A stretch of 64,000 nucleotides of DNA from Desulfovibrio sp. Fe33 (GTDB taxonomy: Bacteria; Desulfobacterota; Desulfovibrionia; Desulfovibrionales; Desulfovibrionaceae). Below the pieces are notes generated by a model. The model was not told where the DNA came from. It worked only from the letters and a program-made list of their open reading frames with translations, and searched no databases. This document shows, piece after piece, positions 8,351 through 18,686 of this stretch (position 1 is its first letter; each line of letters starts with the position of its first letter). The position numbers were made by a program, and so were the translations under genes. The stretch is taken from the NCBI RefSeq assembly GCF_028532725.1, contig NZ_JAQKGU010000002.1, positions 62,001 through 126,000 of the forward strand, given 5' to 3'.

Positions 8351-9346
8351 TCAGTAGCGTCGGGCCCGGCTCTTGGGTTGGAACAGGTCGATCAGCCCGG
8401 CCATGAGCATGTCCAGGGCCTCTTCGTATTTGCGCTCGCCGGTCTTGAGCGAGAGTTCCGCTTCCATGGCCAGGTCGATCATGCGGGCCACTCCGGCCGC
8501 GCCGAGACGCTTGGCCAGGGGGGCCTTCTTCTTGAGCATGAACGGGCTGCCCGCGGCCTTTCCCCCATGGGCGAGGAGCCAGTACATGCGCGCCTGGCTG
8601 GCCAGAAAACCGATGAGGTTGAAAAGCATCTGGTCCTTTGCGGACTTGGAGTGGTCGTCGATGACTCTTTGCCAGATCGAGGCTTCGGCTCCGGGCTGGC
8701 CGAGGGCGTCCATGAGGTCGAAGAAGGGCATTTCGCCGGTGCGGGCCACCAGGGAAACGTGATCTTTGCGCACGATTCTTTCATCGCCCGCGGCCAGTTC
8801 GATCTTGTCCAGCTCCAGGCGCGCGGCCACGGCGTCCGTGGGCAGGGCCATGGCGAGAGCTTGTCCCGCGCCCGGCTCGAAGGTCAGCCCGTTCTTGGTG
8901 GCCCAGGCCTTGACGAAGTCGGTCAGGGAGCGTTGGTCCAGTCCGGGGGATTCCCAGACCCAACCCGCGTCCCGCGCCTTTTTGTAGAGCGATCGCCGGG
9001 AAAGCGCCGGGGGGATGGACGGCTTCTTGCCCTTCCATTCTCCTTCGAGGCAGAAAAACGGGTAGATGTCCTGTCCGAGTCCCCTGACGGAGGCGTCGAG
9101 CTTGTCCCATTGGTCGGCCTTGAGGGCGTGGGCGCGGCGGACAAGCAGGGCCTTGGGCTGGGGGAAGAGCGACTTGATGGTCAGGTCGGTCCAGAAAGCC
9201 TGGGGCAGGGGGTCTTCGTCGTCGCCCCAGAACGGCTTGATCTGCCAGCCGTCCTGGCCGGACGCCTTGAGACGTTCGTCCACCTGGGCCTTGATGAGCT
9301 GGGGGTCGGGGCAGATGAGAAAAATATATCTGGGCCGGTTCGCCAT
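8351..9346 (-). CDS. holA: DNA polymerase III delta subunit
   Basis: A 331-residue clamp-loader subunit that opens the sliding clamp during replication. The N-terminal part (IFLICPDPQLIKAQVDERL) is the degenerate AAA+ nucleotide-binding fold of the delta family, the middle is diverged, and the C-terminal helical collar (LIGFLASQARMYWLL onward) is the most conserved part. Length is typical. It lies 20 bases downstream of lptE, the classic lptE-holA order seen also in E. coli, and is followed at once by radC. Sequence is diverged from enterobacterial HolA, but context and collar make the call firm. Confidence 0.9.
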   Translation of the reverse strand: MANRPRYIFLICPDPQLIKAQVDERLKASGQDGWQIKPFWGDDEDPLPQAFWTDLTIKSLFPQPKALLVRRAHALKADQWDKLDASVRGLGQDIYPFFCLEGEWKGKKPSIPPALSRRSLYKKARDAGWVWESPGLDQRSLTDFVKAWATKNGLTFEPGAGQALAMALPTDAVAARLELDKIELAAGDERIVRKDHVSLVARTGEMPFFDLMDALGQPGAEASIWQRVIDDHSKSAKDQMLFNLIGFLASQARMYWLLAHGGKAAGSPFMLKKKAPLAKRLGAAGVARMIDLAMEAELSLKTGERKYEEALDMLMAGLIDLFQPKSRARRY

Positions 9347-9366
9347 GGTCCGTTCCGATGGGGTTG

Positions 9367-9864
9367 CTAATAGTCCTGGGTCATTTTGTCGGCCAGCCGC
9401 TGGATGCCGCGCCTGGTGACTTCCATGTCGGCTTCTTCGCCGCTGCCGTAGTCGTAGGGCCAGTTTTCGGAGATCGTCCCGGAACGCCAGAGCTCGGATT
9501 GGTCCGTGGTGGAGCGGATGATCGCGTTGAACCGGAAAATGGCCTTGGAGAGGAGGGTCCGGTCGTCGTCGCCTTCCACCGCGGTGGGCCGGTAGTACCG
9601 CTCGATGTCGATGGTGATGACCGCGTCGGCGTCGTCGCGTTGGTCCGTCCAGGTGAAGGTCCCCCGATTGTTCAGCTCGTCGCGCAGCAGTTTGCGCAGG
9701 CGCGGCTCAAGCCACGGCAAAGTGGTCGGGTTGACGATTTCGTCAATGGCGAGGACGCGGTATTTCGGGGGCAGCACGGAAGCTTCGCCCGGGCCGAAGG
9801 AATACCCGGCGCATCCGGCCAGGACGAGGAGCATGACTAGCGTCGCATATCGAAGCAGGGGCAT
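9367..9864 (-). CDS. lptE: LPS-assembly lipoprotein LptE
   Basis: A 165-residue outer-membrane lipoprotein that plugs LptD during lipopolysaccharide export. It begins MPLLRYATLVMLLVLAGCAG: a basic start, hydrophobic stretch and the lipobox LAGC, cleaved before Cys16. The ATG at 9864 is chosen because it gives a proper lipoprotein signal and has TGGAG upstream; the frame is open 51 bases further. The mature part (YSFGPGEASVLPPKYRVLAI and onward) has the alternating strand pattern of the LptE/RlpB fold. It is the first gene of lptE-holA-radC-acyP. In E. coli lptE follows leuS; here leuS is 4.5 kb away in the opposite orientation. Confidence 0.9.
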   Translation of the reverse strand: MPLLRYATLVMLLVLAGCAGYSFGPGEASVLPPKYRVLAIDEIVNPTTLPWLEPRLRKLLRDELNNRGTFTWTDQRDDADAVITIDIERYYRPTAVEGDDDRTLLSKAIFRFNAIIRSTTDQSELWRSGTISENWPYDYGSGEEADMEVTRRGIQRLADKMTQDY

Positions 9865-10229
9865 TTGATTCTCCAGAGGTCGATGATTGGGGAAGGATAA
9901 AGGGATTCGCGGCAAAGGTCCAGCCGTCCCCCAAGGGAGTGGCTTTGGGAACGGCTTTTTTATTTATGGATAAGATGGGCGGCGCGGGCGGCGCGCGAAG
10001 AAATCTCCGCTTCGCCCCATTATTTTACGTACAGGCTCGTGGGGGAATGGTTCCGACACCCATAAGTCGCCTGCAAGGCAAAGAAAAACCGCTGCGCAAC
10101 CCTAAACAATAACCCGATCCCACCGATACATAAAATGAAACGCCGGGTTTTCCCGGCCGTTAGCAAAGATCATCACCGGGGCGCAACCGCCTCGCCAACC
10201 CCGCATGGAAGCGGGAGGGAGACAACGAT
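9865..10229. other. Divergent intergenic region between lptE and the glycosyltransferase
   Basis: About 365 bases without a gene. It should hold the promoter of lptE-holA-radC-acyP (minus) and that of the glycosyltransferase (plus), but no confident -35/-10 pair was found. A plus-strand terminator-like hairpin lies at 9927-9967. The rest is a GC-rich block (9980-10000) followed by an A/C-rich stretch. I tested it by eye for cyclic-di-GMP riboswitch features because a diguanylate cyclase lies downstream, and found none that hold up. Confidence 0.55.
9927..9967 (+). terminator. Orphan plus-strand terminator
   Basis: GCCGT-C-CCC-C-AA pairs with TTTGGG-A-ACGGC (two mismatches, about 10 pairs) and is followed by TTTTTTATTT on the plus strand. 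No plus-strand gene lies upstream, only the start of lptE on the other strand. It could end a small RNA or antisense transcript, or be left over from the inversion proposed for this region. Confidence 0.5.
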
Positions 10230-10961
10230 ATGGCCATGGACGGCGATATTCTGTTTTCAATCATCACGCCCACGACCGGGAAGCGGCCCAATGCCCTGAG
10301 GAACGCGGTGCAATCCGTCGAAAGGGCGGCCCGGTTCGCCGGACTGGAGCGGAACCAGGTGGAAATACTCGTCGGCTTCGACGGCGTGCGCGGAGCGGCT
10401 CCCCGCTGCGCCTATCCCGTCCGGGCCTACAGCCTGCCCGGGGACCGCAACCGGGGCCACGGTGTCCGCGACACCCTCATCAAACTGGCCGACGGCGGGA
10501 AGCTCGTTTTTCTCGACGACGACAACGTGCTCAAGCCGTGCGCGCTGAGCCGCTATCTCAGGCATCTGGACGCCGAAATGGTCGTGGCCCGGGTCGACGC
10601 CCAGCTCACCATGGACCAGCCATGGCTGCCCGTTTTCGACGACGCCCCCCTGATGCGGCCGGGCAACGTGAACCTTCTGAGCCTGTGCCTGTCGCGCGGG
10701 CTGGTGGCGGACCGATGCGGCGGATGGCGGCATCACGACGAGCCGGACGCCTGTCGCCGGAATATTGCGGACTGGTACCGGATGGCGCGCAGCGTGACCG
10801 TGATCGAAGAGGTGGTCGGCATCCTGGACGCCGGGCGGAGCCTGGACAGGGCGGCCCTGTCCTCCCGTCAGGAGGCCCTGCTCGACGGGCTCGTGGCCCG
10901 GCGCGGCGCGCTCGCCGTCGCAACCCCGCTTCCGTCCCGCCCCGGCCTCATGCGGGCCTGA
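10230..10961 (+). CDS. Family 2 glycosyltransferase-like protein
   Basis: A 243-residue soluble protein with a GT-A fold. The N-terminus FSIITPTTGKRPNALRNAV is the nucleotide-binding first strand and helix, and KLVFLDDDNVLKP (about residues 90-102) holds the Asp-rich motif that binds the metal and nucleotide-sugar. The protein ends soon after the acceptor-domain region, so it is shorter than most GT2 enzymes. No membrane segment is seen. The ATG at 10230 has GGGAGGGAG upstream. It stands alone between the lptE and ribBA blocks with a diguanylate cyclase; no polysaccharide cluster is nearby, so donor and acceptor cannot be guessed. Confidence 0.8.
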   Translation: MAMDGDILFSIITPTTGKRPNALRNAVQSVERAARFAGLERNQVEILVGFDGVRGAAPRCAYPVRAYSLPGDRNRGHGVRDTLIKLADGGKLVFLDDDNVLKPCALSRYLRHLDAEMVVARVDAQLTMDQPWLPVFDDAPLMRPGNVNLLSLCLSRGLVADRCGGWRHHDEPDACRRNIADWYRMARSVTVIEEVVGILDAGRSLDRAALSSRQEALLDGLVARRGALAVATPLPSRPGLMRA

Positions 10962-11091
10962 TTCCTTCGCACGCGCAGGCCGCCCGACCTTTCGGCCCGG
11001 CGGCCGAGCTGCGTGCGGCAGCCCTCTTTTCTTTTTTGCCGATACGGGTACAATGCGCGCAAGTCCCACCGCGAACACAAGGAAGAGCAGC

Positions 11092-11865
11092 ATGTCCCAG
11101 CCCTCCAACGGACGCCTCACCCAACAGGCCCGGCGAATATTTCTCCTCCAATGCGGCCTGTCCTTCACCGTGATCGTCTTCGCCTTGCTTCCCGTCACCA
11201 TCCTGGACGACAGGGAATACGCCCTGACGGCTCCATTCCTGGCCGCCGTCCTGCTCCTGGCCGTGGCCATGCTTTGCGCCGCCCGGTTCATGCGGCTGGT
11301 GCGCGGGGCCAACGAGAGAATCGCCGCCCTGACCACGCATGACGAACTGACAGGTCTGCCCAACCGTCCCTGGTTTTTCGCCAGACTGGACGAGGAGATC
11401 GACCGCGCCCGCCGCTACGGTGCGGAATTGGCCCTTGTGATGATCGACCTCGACGACTTCAGGCGGATCAACGATACCTTCGGCCACCCGCAGGGCGATC
11501 TGGCCCTGGCCGAAGTGGCCAGGCTGCTGACGGCCAACATACGCGCCTCGGACCTCGCGGTCCGGTACGGCGGGGAAGAGTTCATGCTCATCCTGCCGGA
11601 GGCGAACGCGCGCCAGGCCGCCCGCGCGGCCGAGAAGCTGCGCATGGTCGTGGAGGTCAATGATATCAGCCTGGAAGGACCGGAGATCAAGGTGACAATA
11701 TCCTGCGGCGTGGCCGATCTCGCCTCGGTGCGCCCGGGCAGATGCTCGCAGCGGGACGCCCTGATAACGGCCGCCGACCGGGCCATGCACCAGGCCAAGC
11801 GCAACGGCCGCAACCAGGTGTTCATGCACGAGCCGGAGCACGAGCGCCAGCTCTCCCTGGTCTGA
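11092..11865 (+). CDS. Membrane-anchored diguanylate cyclase (GGDEF)
   Basis: A 257-residue protein with two N-terminal membrane helices (about residues 15-37 and 45-65), separated by a very short periplasmic loop, and a GGDEF domain beginning DELTGLPNR. The catalytic motif is RYGGEEF (about 158-164), an active variant, and RASD five residues earlier is an intact RxxD inhibitory site. It should make cyclic di-GMP from two GTP and be product-inhibited. There is no separate sensor domain, so input must come through the membrane helices or dimerisation. ATG 11092 is used because AGGAAG precedes it; an in-frame ATG at 11053 lacks a site. No cyclic-di-GMP receptor is adjacent. Confidence 0.92.
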   Translation: MSQPSNGRLTQQARRIFLLQCGLSFTVIVFALLPVTILDDREYALTAPFLAAVLLLAVAMLCAARFMRLVRGANERIAALTTHDELTGLPNRPWFFARLDEEIDRARRYGAELALVMIDLDDFRRINDTFGHPQGDLALAEVARLLTANIRASDLAVRYGGEEFMLILPEANARQAARAAEKLRMVVEVNDISLEGPEIKVTISCGVADLASVRPGRCSQRDALITAADRAMHQAKRNGRNQVFMHEPEHERQLSLV

Positions 11866-12051
11866 CGCTACGGATCGCCGCTCGCGGCCCCGCGCCGTCC
11901 TTGAGGATTGGCCGTCAGGCCGAATGACTGGAGCCGTTTCGGAACCGTCTTTAACAACTATCTGATATTCAAAGCCTTTCGCCGGGGAATTTTCCCCTTC
12001 CCCAGCGGGGCCATTTGCGCTAAGTACATTGGTTCCCCGCCGTTTGGCGAG

Positions 12052-12073
12052 GGGCGCGGTTTTTCACGCGCCC
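12052..12073 (+). promoter_or_regulatory. Hairpin in the ribBA leader
   Basis: GGGCGCG and CGCGCCC flank an 8-base loop (GTTTTTCA) about 30 bases before the ribBA start. A GGGGAA-TT-TTCCCC inverted repeat lies further up near 11984-11997. The conserved blocks of the FMN (RFN) riboswitch are absent, so this leader is not a recognised riboswitch. Confidence 0.4.
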
Positions 12074-12103
12074 GTCAGGGTAAACCATCATAGAGGTAGA
12101 AGC

Positions 12104-13315
<1,212 letters not shown>

Positions 13316-13316
13316 C

Positions 13317-13337
13317 CCCCAAAGTTGACTTTTGGGG
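13317..13337 (+). promoter_or_regulatory. Intercistronic hairpin between ribBA and ribH
   Basis: CCCCAAA and TTTGGGG flank a 7-base loop directly after the ribBA stop codon. No T-run follows, so it is not a terminator; it may protect the 3' end of the ribBA message or tune expression within the operon. Confidence 0.4.
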
Positions 13338-13390
13338 AACCGATAACATATTACACCGCTATATATTTCATACAGTAGGGAGAAGACATC

Positions 13391-13858
13391 ATGTCCGTGA
13401 AGACCATCGAAGGACTGCTGGACGCCAAGGGACTCAAGATCGCCATCGTGGCCGCCCGGTTCAACGACTTCATCGTTGACCGCCTCATCTCCGGTGCCGT
13501 GGACTACCTTGTCCGCCACGGCGCGGCCGAGGCCGACCTGACCCTGGTCCGCCTGCCCGGCGCCTTCGAGCTGCCCATCGCCGCCCAGAAGCTGGCCCGG
13601 TCCGGCAACTACGACGGCATCGTCGTGCTCGGCGCGGTCATCCGCGGCGCCACTCCGCACTTCGACTACGTGTGCAGCGAGTGCGCCAAGGGCGTCGCCC
13701 ACTCCACCATGGAGACCGGCGTGCCCATGGGCTTCGGCCTGCTCACCTGCGACTCCCTGGATCAGGCCATCGAACGCGCCGGTTCCAAGGGCGGCAACAA
13801 GGGTGTGGAGGCCGCGTCCGCCATGCTCGAAACGATCCGCGTGCTGGAGCAGCTTTAA
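13391..13858 (+). CDS. ribH: 6,7-dimethyl-8-ribityllumazine synthase
   Basis: A 155-residue enzyme that joins the RibBA and RibD products to make lumazine, the substrate of riboflavin synthase. Family motifs are [18 protein letters not shown] at the N-terminus, [15 protein letters not shown], and [15 protein letters not shown] with the active-site region. Length is that of the icosahedral type. It begins 75 bases after ribBA and ends three bases before nusB, in the common ribH-nusB pairing. Confidence 0.97.
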   Translation: MSVKTIEGLLDAKGLKIAIVAARFNDFIVDRLISGAVDYLVRHGAAEADLTLVRLPGAFELPIAAQKLARSGNYDGIVVLGAVIRGATPHFDYVCSECAKGVAHSTMETGVPMGFGLLTCDSLDQAIERAGSKGGNKGVEAASAMLETIRVLEQL

Positions 13859-13861
13859 CTT

Positions 13862-14311
13862 ATGAGCTCGAAATCAAAGGGCAATCGGCCCGGTATCCGC
13901 AGGGTGGGGCGCACCCTGGCCTTTCAGGTGCTCTACTCCACGCACTTCCTTGACAAGGAAAACCCCTTGGACATGGACACCTTGTTCGACATCAACCCCC
14001 TGGTCATCGAACAGGAATCCGAGACTGCGCGCGCCTTCGCTCGCAATCTGGTCATGGGCGTGAACGTGAACCTGCACGACATCGACAAGACCATCGAAGA
14101 ACACTCGCAGCACTGGAAGATCGAAAGGATCGCCATGGTCGAGCTGTCCATCCTGCGCCTGTCCCTGTACGAAATGATGTTCACCGACATCCCGGTCAAG
14201 GCGGCCATCAACGAGGCCATCGAGCTGTCCAAGACCTTCGGTGACGAGAAGTCCCGTTCCTTCGTGAACGGCATTCTGGACGGCGTGGCCAAAACCCTGA
14301 AGCGAAACTGA
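13862..14311 (+). CDS. nusB: Transcription antitermination factor NusB
   Basis: A 149-residue all-helical RNA-binding protein of the rRNA antitermination complex, acting with NusE (ribosomal protein S10). The family start RRVGRTLAFQVLYSTHF is followed by LVMGVNVNLHDIDKTIE and the conserved C-terminal block ERIAMVELSILRLSLYEM-like sequence with KAAINEAIELSKTFG. It starts three bases after the ribH stop, so it is translationally linked to it, and is followed by leuS after 77 bases. Confidence 0.96.
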   Translation: MSSKSKGNRPGIRRVGRTLAFQVLYSTHFLDKENPLDMDTLFDINPLVIEQESETARAFARNLVMGVNVNLHDIDKTIEEHSQHWKIERIAMVELSILRLSLYEMMFTDIPVKAAINEAIELSKTFGDEKSRSFVNGILDGVAKTLKRN

Positions 14312-14388
14312 TCGCCCCCGAGGCACGAATCCGCCGCGTCTCCCGGCCGGCAGGCGGGAACGAAACGACCACATAGGAATCATCTACC

Positions 14389-16890
14389 ATGGCATTAGGC
14401 AAATACTCCCCCGAGGAAATTGAGAAAAAATGGCAGGCGATCTGGCAGGAATCCGGCTGCTTCCAGGTTGAGACGGACCCCTCCAAGCCCAAATACTACG
14501 TGCTGGAGATGTTCCCCTATCCGTCCGGCAAAATTCATATGGGCCACGTGCGCAACTACTCCATCGGCGACGTGGTGGCGCGATTCAAGTCCATGCAGGG
14601 CTTCAACGTCCTGCATCCCATGGGCTGGGACGCCTTCGGACTGCCCGCCGAGAACGCCGCCATCAAGCATGAGACCCACCCCGCCACCTGGACCTACCAG
14701 AACATTTCCGAGATGCGCGAGCAGCTCAAGCGGCTGGGATACTCCTACGATTGGAGGCGCGAAATCGCCACCTGCCGTCCGGAGTACTACAAGTGGGAGC
14801 AGAAGTTCTTCCTCAAGTTCCTGGAAAAGGGATTGGCCTACCGCAAGGATTCTCCGCAGAACTGGTGCCCGACCTGCAACACCGTGCTCGCCAACGAGCA
14901 GGTTGAGGAAGGGCTGTGCTGGCGTTGCGACTCCGAGGTGGAGCAGAAGGACATGGAACAGTGGTTCCTGCGCATCACCGACTACGCCGACGAACTGCTC
15001 AAGGACCTCGAATCCCTGGAAGGGGGCTGGCCCGAGCGCGTGCTGACCATGCAGCGCAACTGGATCGGCAAGTCCTACGGCGCGGAGCTGACCTTCCAGG
15101 TCAAGGACATGGATGAGACCATCGACGTCTTCACCACCCGCCCGGACACCCTGTACGGTTCAACCTTCATGTCCGTGGCCGCCGAGCATCCCATCGTGGA
15201 GCGGCTTATCGCCGACGTCCCGAACAAGGGCGAGATCGAGGCCTTCGTGACCAACATCCGGAACATGGACCGCATCAAGCGCGGAGCCGACGATCTGGAG
15301 AAGGAAGGCATCTTCACCGGCAAGTATTGCGTCAACCCGGTGACCGGCAAGGACATCCCCATTTTCGTGGCCAACTTCGTACTCATGGGTTACGGCACCG
15401 GCGCGGTTATGGCCGTTCCGGCCCACGACCAGCGCGACTTCGAATTCGCCGCCAAGTACGGCCTCGCCATGCAGGCGGTCATCAACCCGCCCGAACTGCA
15501 TGAAAAGGGCGAAAAGCTGGACGCCGCCGACCTGACCGAGGCCTACACCGCCCCCGGTTTCCTGATCCATTCCGGTGAGTTCGACGGAATGCCCAACGAG
15601 GATGCCAAGAAGGCCATCGTCGAGCATCTGGACAAGTCCGGCAAAGGCAAGATGGCCGTCAACTATCGTCTGCGCGATTGGAACGTGTCCCGCCAGAGGT
15701 TCTGGGGCGCGCCCATTCCGGTCATCTACTGCGACGAGTGCGGCGTGGTTCCGGTCCCCGAAGAGGACCTGCCGGTGCTGCTGCCCGAGAACGCCCAGGT
15801 GCGCAAGGACGGCAAGTCGCCGCTTCCCGAAATGGAGGATTTCGTCAACTGCGTCTGCCCCAAATGCGGCAAGCCCGCGCGGCGCGAGACCGACACCTTC
15901 GATACTTTCTTCGAGTCCTCCTGGTACTACATGCGCTATTGCGACCCGCGCAACGAGGCCGAGGCCCTGGGCGCGGAGCACCTGGATTACTGGATGAACG
16001 TCGACCAGTACATCGGCGGCATCGAGCACGCCATCCTGCACCTGCTCTACTCCCGGTTCTTCACCAAGGCGCTGCGCGACTGCGGCTTCGTCAAGCACGG
16101 CGAACCGTTCGCCAATCTGCTGACCCAGGGCATGGTGCTCAAGGACGGCGGCAAGATGTCCAAGTCCAAGGGCAACGTCGTCGACCCCAACGCCATGATA
16201 AATCAGTACGGCGCGGACGCGACCAGGTTGTTCATCCTTTTCGCTTCCCCGCCGGTCAAGGAGCTGGAATGGTCCGATCAGGGCATCGACGGTGCGTACC
16301 GCTTCCTGTCCCGCCTGTGGAGGCTGGTCGAGGATTTGGAAGACGTGCTCATGCCCATGACCCCGGCCTCCCACACCCAGCCCGCGTGCGAGGCGGCCAA
16401 GGGACTGCGCTTCAAGGAGCACGACACCATCCGCCGCGCCACCCGCGACATCGAGAACGAATTCCAGTTCAATACGGTCATCGCGGCCATCATGGAGCTG
16501 GTCAACGAGCTCTACCAGGTCAAGGACGAGCTCAAGGAATCCGATCCCGCGGCACTGTCCTCGGCCATCGCCACGGCCGTGACCCTGCTCTCCCCGGTGG
16601 CTCCGCACATCTGCGAGGAGCTGTGGTCCGTCCTCGGCCACAAGACGCACTTGACCTCACAGTCGTGGCCCGCATACGACGAAAAGGCGCTCGTCCTCGA
16701 CGAAGTGACCATGGTCGTCCAGGTCAACGGCAAGGTGCGCGGCAAGTTCGAAGCCCCGAACAACGCCCCGCAAGCCGACGTCGAGAAGCTGGCCATGGAG
16801 CTGGAAAACGTCCAGAAGTTCATTGAGGACAAGACTGTCCGCAAGGTCATCGTCATCCCCAACAAGCTGGTCAACATCGTCGTGGGCTAG
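14389..16890 (+). CDS. leuS: Leucyl-tRNA synthetase
   Basis: An 833-residue class I synthetase that charges tRNA-Leu. It has the HIGH-type motif in [15 protein letters not shown] (residues about 50-53), the editing CP1 domain (about 220-420, with [13 protein letters not shown]), [14 protein letters not shown], a CPKC zinc pair, and KMSKS at about 589-593, then the anticodon-binding and C-terminal domains. The length is normal for a bacterial LeuRS and no key motif is missing. It closes ribBA-ribH-nusB-leuS and is followed by a strong terminator. In many proteobacteria leuS is directly followed by lptE-holA; here that pair is elsewhere in the window. Confidence 0.98.
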   Translation: MALGKYSPEEIEKKWQAIWQESGCFQVETDPSKPKYYVLEMFPYPSGKIHMGHVRNYSIGDVVARFKSMQGFNVLHPMGWDAFGLPAENAAIKHETHPATWTYQNISEMREQLKRLGYSYDWRREIATCRPEYYKWEQKFFLKFLEKGLAYRKDSPQNWCPTCNTVLANEQVEEGLCWRCDSEVEQKDMEQWFLRITDYADELLKDLESLEGGWPERVLTMQRNWIGKSYGAELTFQVKDMDETIDVFTTRPDTLYGSTFMSVAAEHPIVERLIADVPNKGEIEAFVTNIRNMDRIKRGADDLEKEGIFTGKYCVNPVTGKDIPIFVANFVLMGYGTGAVMAVPAHDQRDFEFAAKYGLAMQAVINPPELHEKGEKLDAADLTEAYTAPGFLIHSGEFDGMPNEDAKKAIVEHLDKSGKGKMAVNYRLRDWNVSRQRFWGAPIPVIYCDECGVVPVPEEDLPVLLPENAQVRKDGKSPLPEMEDFVNCVCPKCGKPARRETDTFDTFFESSWYYMRYCDPRNEAEALGAEHLDYWMNVDQYIGGIEHAILHLLYSRFFTKALRDCGFVKHGEPFANLLTQGMVLKDGGKMSKSKGNVVDPNAMINQYGADATRLFILFASPPVKELEWSDQGIDGAYRFLSRLWRLVEDLEDVLMPMTPASHTQPACEAAKGLRFKEHDTIRRATRDIENEFQFNTVIAAIMELVNELYQVKDELKESDPAALSSAIATAVTLLSPVAPHICEELWSVLGHKTHLTSQSWPAYDEKALVLDEVTMVVQVNGKVRGKFEAPNNAPQADVEKLAMELENVQKFIEDKTVRKVIVIPNKLVNIVVG

Positions 16891-16911
16891 CGCGGCAAAC
16901 TCTTGATTTGC

Positions 16912-16947
16912 AAAGGCCGGGAGGAAGTTCCTCCCGGCCTTTTTTTG
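16912..16947 (+). terminator. Terminator after leuS
   Basis: GGCCGGGAGGA and TCCTCCCGGCC form an 11-bp stem followed by seven Ts on the plus strand, 22 bases past the leuS stop codon. Confidence 0.93.
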
Positions 16948-17037
16948 CGTTTGCGCCAGGCGTGAATGATGCGCGATCGTCTGACGTTTTATTGAAGCGC
17001 GCACCGCGCAGAGCTTGCCGCGCACCGCGGAGCGCAA

Positions 17038-17069
17038 ATAAAAAAAGGCGCGCTTGCGGGCGCGCCTTT
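17038..17069 (-). terminator. Terminator after ribE
   Basis: On the minus strand GGCGCGC-CCGCAA-GCGCGCC is followed by seven Ts. It lies 27 bases past the ribE stop and faces the leuS terminator, closing two convergent operons. Confidence 0.9.
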
Positions 17070-17095
17070 CCTTTGGCCGGTTCGATTCGGGAAGG

Positions 17096-17755
17096 CTAAA
17101 AGCCGTTTTTCCGCAAAAAGTCCATGGTGATGCCGGTGGCTCCCTTGTCGGCTGCGGGCGAGGCGGTCCAGGGCTGGACCATGCGTTCCACATACTTGCC
17201 GATGACGTCGGTCTCCATGTTGACCCTGGTGCCTGGGGTCCAGCCGGAAATGGTCGTCACCCTCTGTGTTTCGGGGATGATGTTCACTTCGAGCCAGGTA
17301 GGGGCGCAGGCGTTGACCGTCAGGCTGATGCCGTCCAGGGCCACGGACCCTTTGGGGATGACGTACCGCCCGTGGGCCGCGTCGAAGGACAGCCGGTAGA
17401 TTTTGGATTCGCCCGCCGGGCGCACTTCGGCCACCTCGGCCAGGCAGTCGACGTGTCCGGCCACGATGTGCCCGCCGAAGCGGTCGCCCATGGCCATGGC
17501 CCGCTCCAGGTTGACCGTGCTCCCCGGGCGCAGTCCGCCCAGGCTGGTCACGGACAGTGTCTCGCGGCTGGCGTAGCAGGTGTACCAGCCGTCGCCGAAA
17601 GTCTCCACGGTCAGGCATACGCCGTTCACGGCGATGGATTCGCCAAGCTCGATGTCGGGCAGATCGAAAAGGGCCCGGATGCGGAACCGCGTTTCAGAGC
17701 CTCTGGCTTCGGCGGTCTCGATGCGGCCCATGCCCATTATCAGTCCGGTAAACAT
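17096..17755 (-). CDS. ribE: Riboflavin synthase alpha subunit
   Basis: A 219-residue enzyme that dismutates two lumazine molecules into riboflavin. It starts with the invariant MFTGLI-GMG and has two tandem lumazine-binding barrels: the first with GESIAVNGVCLTV and GGHIVAGHVDCLA, the second with GSVALDGISLTVN. The C-terminal helix region is slightly shortened. The start at 17755 is fixed by the MFTG motif. It is the last gene of the minus-strand run comEB-ribD-two solute-binding proteins-ribE. No FMN riboswitch is seen in the 70 bases upstream. Confidence 0.97.
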   Translation of the reverse strand: MFTGLIMGMGRIETAEARGSETRFRIRALFDLPDIELGESIAVNGVCLTVETFGDGWYTCYASRETLSVTSLGGLRPGSTVNLERAMAMGDRFGGHIVAGHVDCLAEVAEVRPAGESKIYRLSFDAAHGRYVIPKGSVALDGISLTVNACAPTWLEVNIIPETQRVTTISGWTPGTRVNMETDVIGKYVERMVQPWTASPAADKGATGITMDFLRKNGF

Positions 17756-17825
17756 GGATGATACCTCGTTTCTGGGTTATGCGGCCTCGTTGTAGCAGGC
17801 CGGGGAGCGGGTGTAAATCGGCGCG

Positions 17826-18641
17826 TCAGCGCAGGTAGGCGTCGAGAAGCGCGGGGTATTCCGGTCGGGCCTTGACCCGATCCAGCGCAGCCTGGAAGAC
17901 GTTCACCAGCTTGGCCGGGGTGCTGGGGTGGAAGGCATAGAAGACCGGCGTCTCCCGCAGAAGGTACACGGTTTCGAAATCGCCTGGATCAAACCCGTAA
18001 AGGGCCGCGATCTTGCGCCAGGAGCTTTCCTCGTAGGCTACCAAATCCAACCGGTTCGTCATGAGCTTGTTGATGTTCTGGTCCATGTTTACCACGGGCT
18101 GGATGCGGGCGATGTCCCGGTACTTCGCGAGCAGGGCGTCCGAGACGTCCTTTCGCAGGGTGCCCACGGCCAGGCCTTTAAGATCGTCGAGTGTGTTCAG
18201 GCGGATGTGGCGGTCCTTGCGGGCTATCAGGACGAATCGGACCGAGGCGATGGGCCCTGCCCACTGAAAGAGCTTCTCGCGTTCCGGTGTGCGCGCCATG
18301 CTGAACAGGACGGTTCGCGGCTCGTGTTGCACCCGTTCGTAGGCCCTGGCCCAAGGCATGGATTCAATGTGTGGCGGGGCGATGTCCAGCTCCGTCCAGA
18401 CCATCCGCAGCAGGTCCGCGGAGATTCCCCGGACCCGGCCGTTTTCCGTGTAGTTGAAGGGGTAGTACTCCTCGGTCAGCCACGTGTACTCCTTCAGCTC
18501 CATGGGAGCGCTCAGGCCGCTTTGGGCAGTCGCCGGGAAAAGAAGCAGGGCGCACCAGACCAAGAGCGGAATCGTGATGGTTCCGATCAGGGGACCTCCC
18601 GTTGCCGGGCGGTCGCTGTATGGCGGCTGGCGGAGTGGCAT
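17826..18641 (-). CDS. Periplasmic solute-binding family 3 protein
   Basis: A 271-residue exported protein. A basic start, hydrophobic segment (about residues 19-38) and ATAQSG form a signal peptide. The mature part is the SBP_bac_3 fold: YTWLTEEYYPFNYTENGRV, MPWARAYERV, RTPEREKLFQWAGPI and later DDLKGLAVGTLRKDV. These match a subfamily of stand-alone binding proteins in sulfate reducers and vibrios, which usually have no adjacent permease, as here. The ligand is unknown; the fold normally binds amino acids. It is 45 bases downstream of a paralogue (18687-19439) and 70 bases upstream of ribE, so it lies inside the riboflavin gene run. Confidence 0.88.
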   Translation of the reverse strand: MPLRQPPYSDRPATGGPLIGTITIPLLVWCALLLFPATAQSGLSAPMELKEYTWLTEEYYPFNYTENGRVRGISADLLRMVWTELDIAPPHIESMPWARAYERVQHEPRTVLFSMARTPEREKLFQWAGPIASVRFVLIARKDRHIRLNTLDDLKGLAVGTLRKDVSDALLAKYRDIARIQPVVNMDQNINKLMTNRLDLVAYEESSWRKIAALYGFDPGDFETVYLLRETPVFYAFHPSTPAKLVNVFQAALDRVKARPEYPALLDAYLR

Positions 18642-18686
18642 AGTGCTCTCTCTAGCAATTGGCCGCGAGGTTGTAAATTGACGCGA

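Noticed and set aside
10020-10229. Cyclic-di-GMP riboswitch near the diguanylate cyclase
   Set aside because: A few matching words (CGCAA, GGCAAAG) occur, but not in the order or pairing required.
11866-12103. FMN riboswitch ahead of ribBA
   Set aside because: The position is right, but the conserved RFN blocks are missing; only simple inverted repeats are present.
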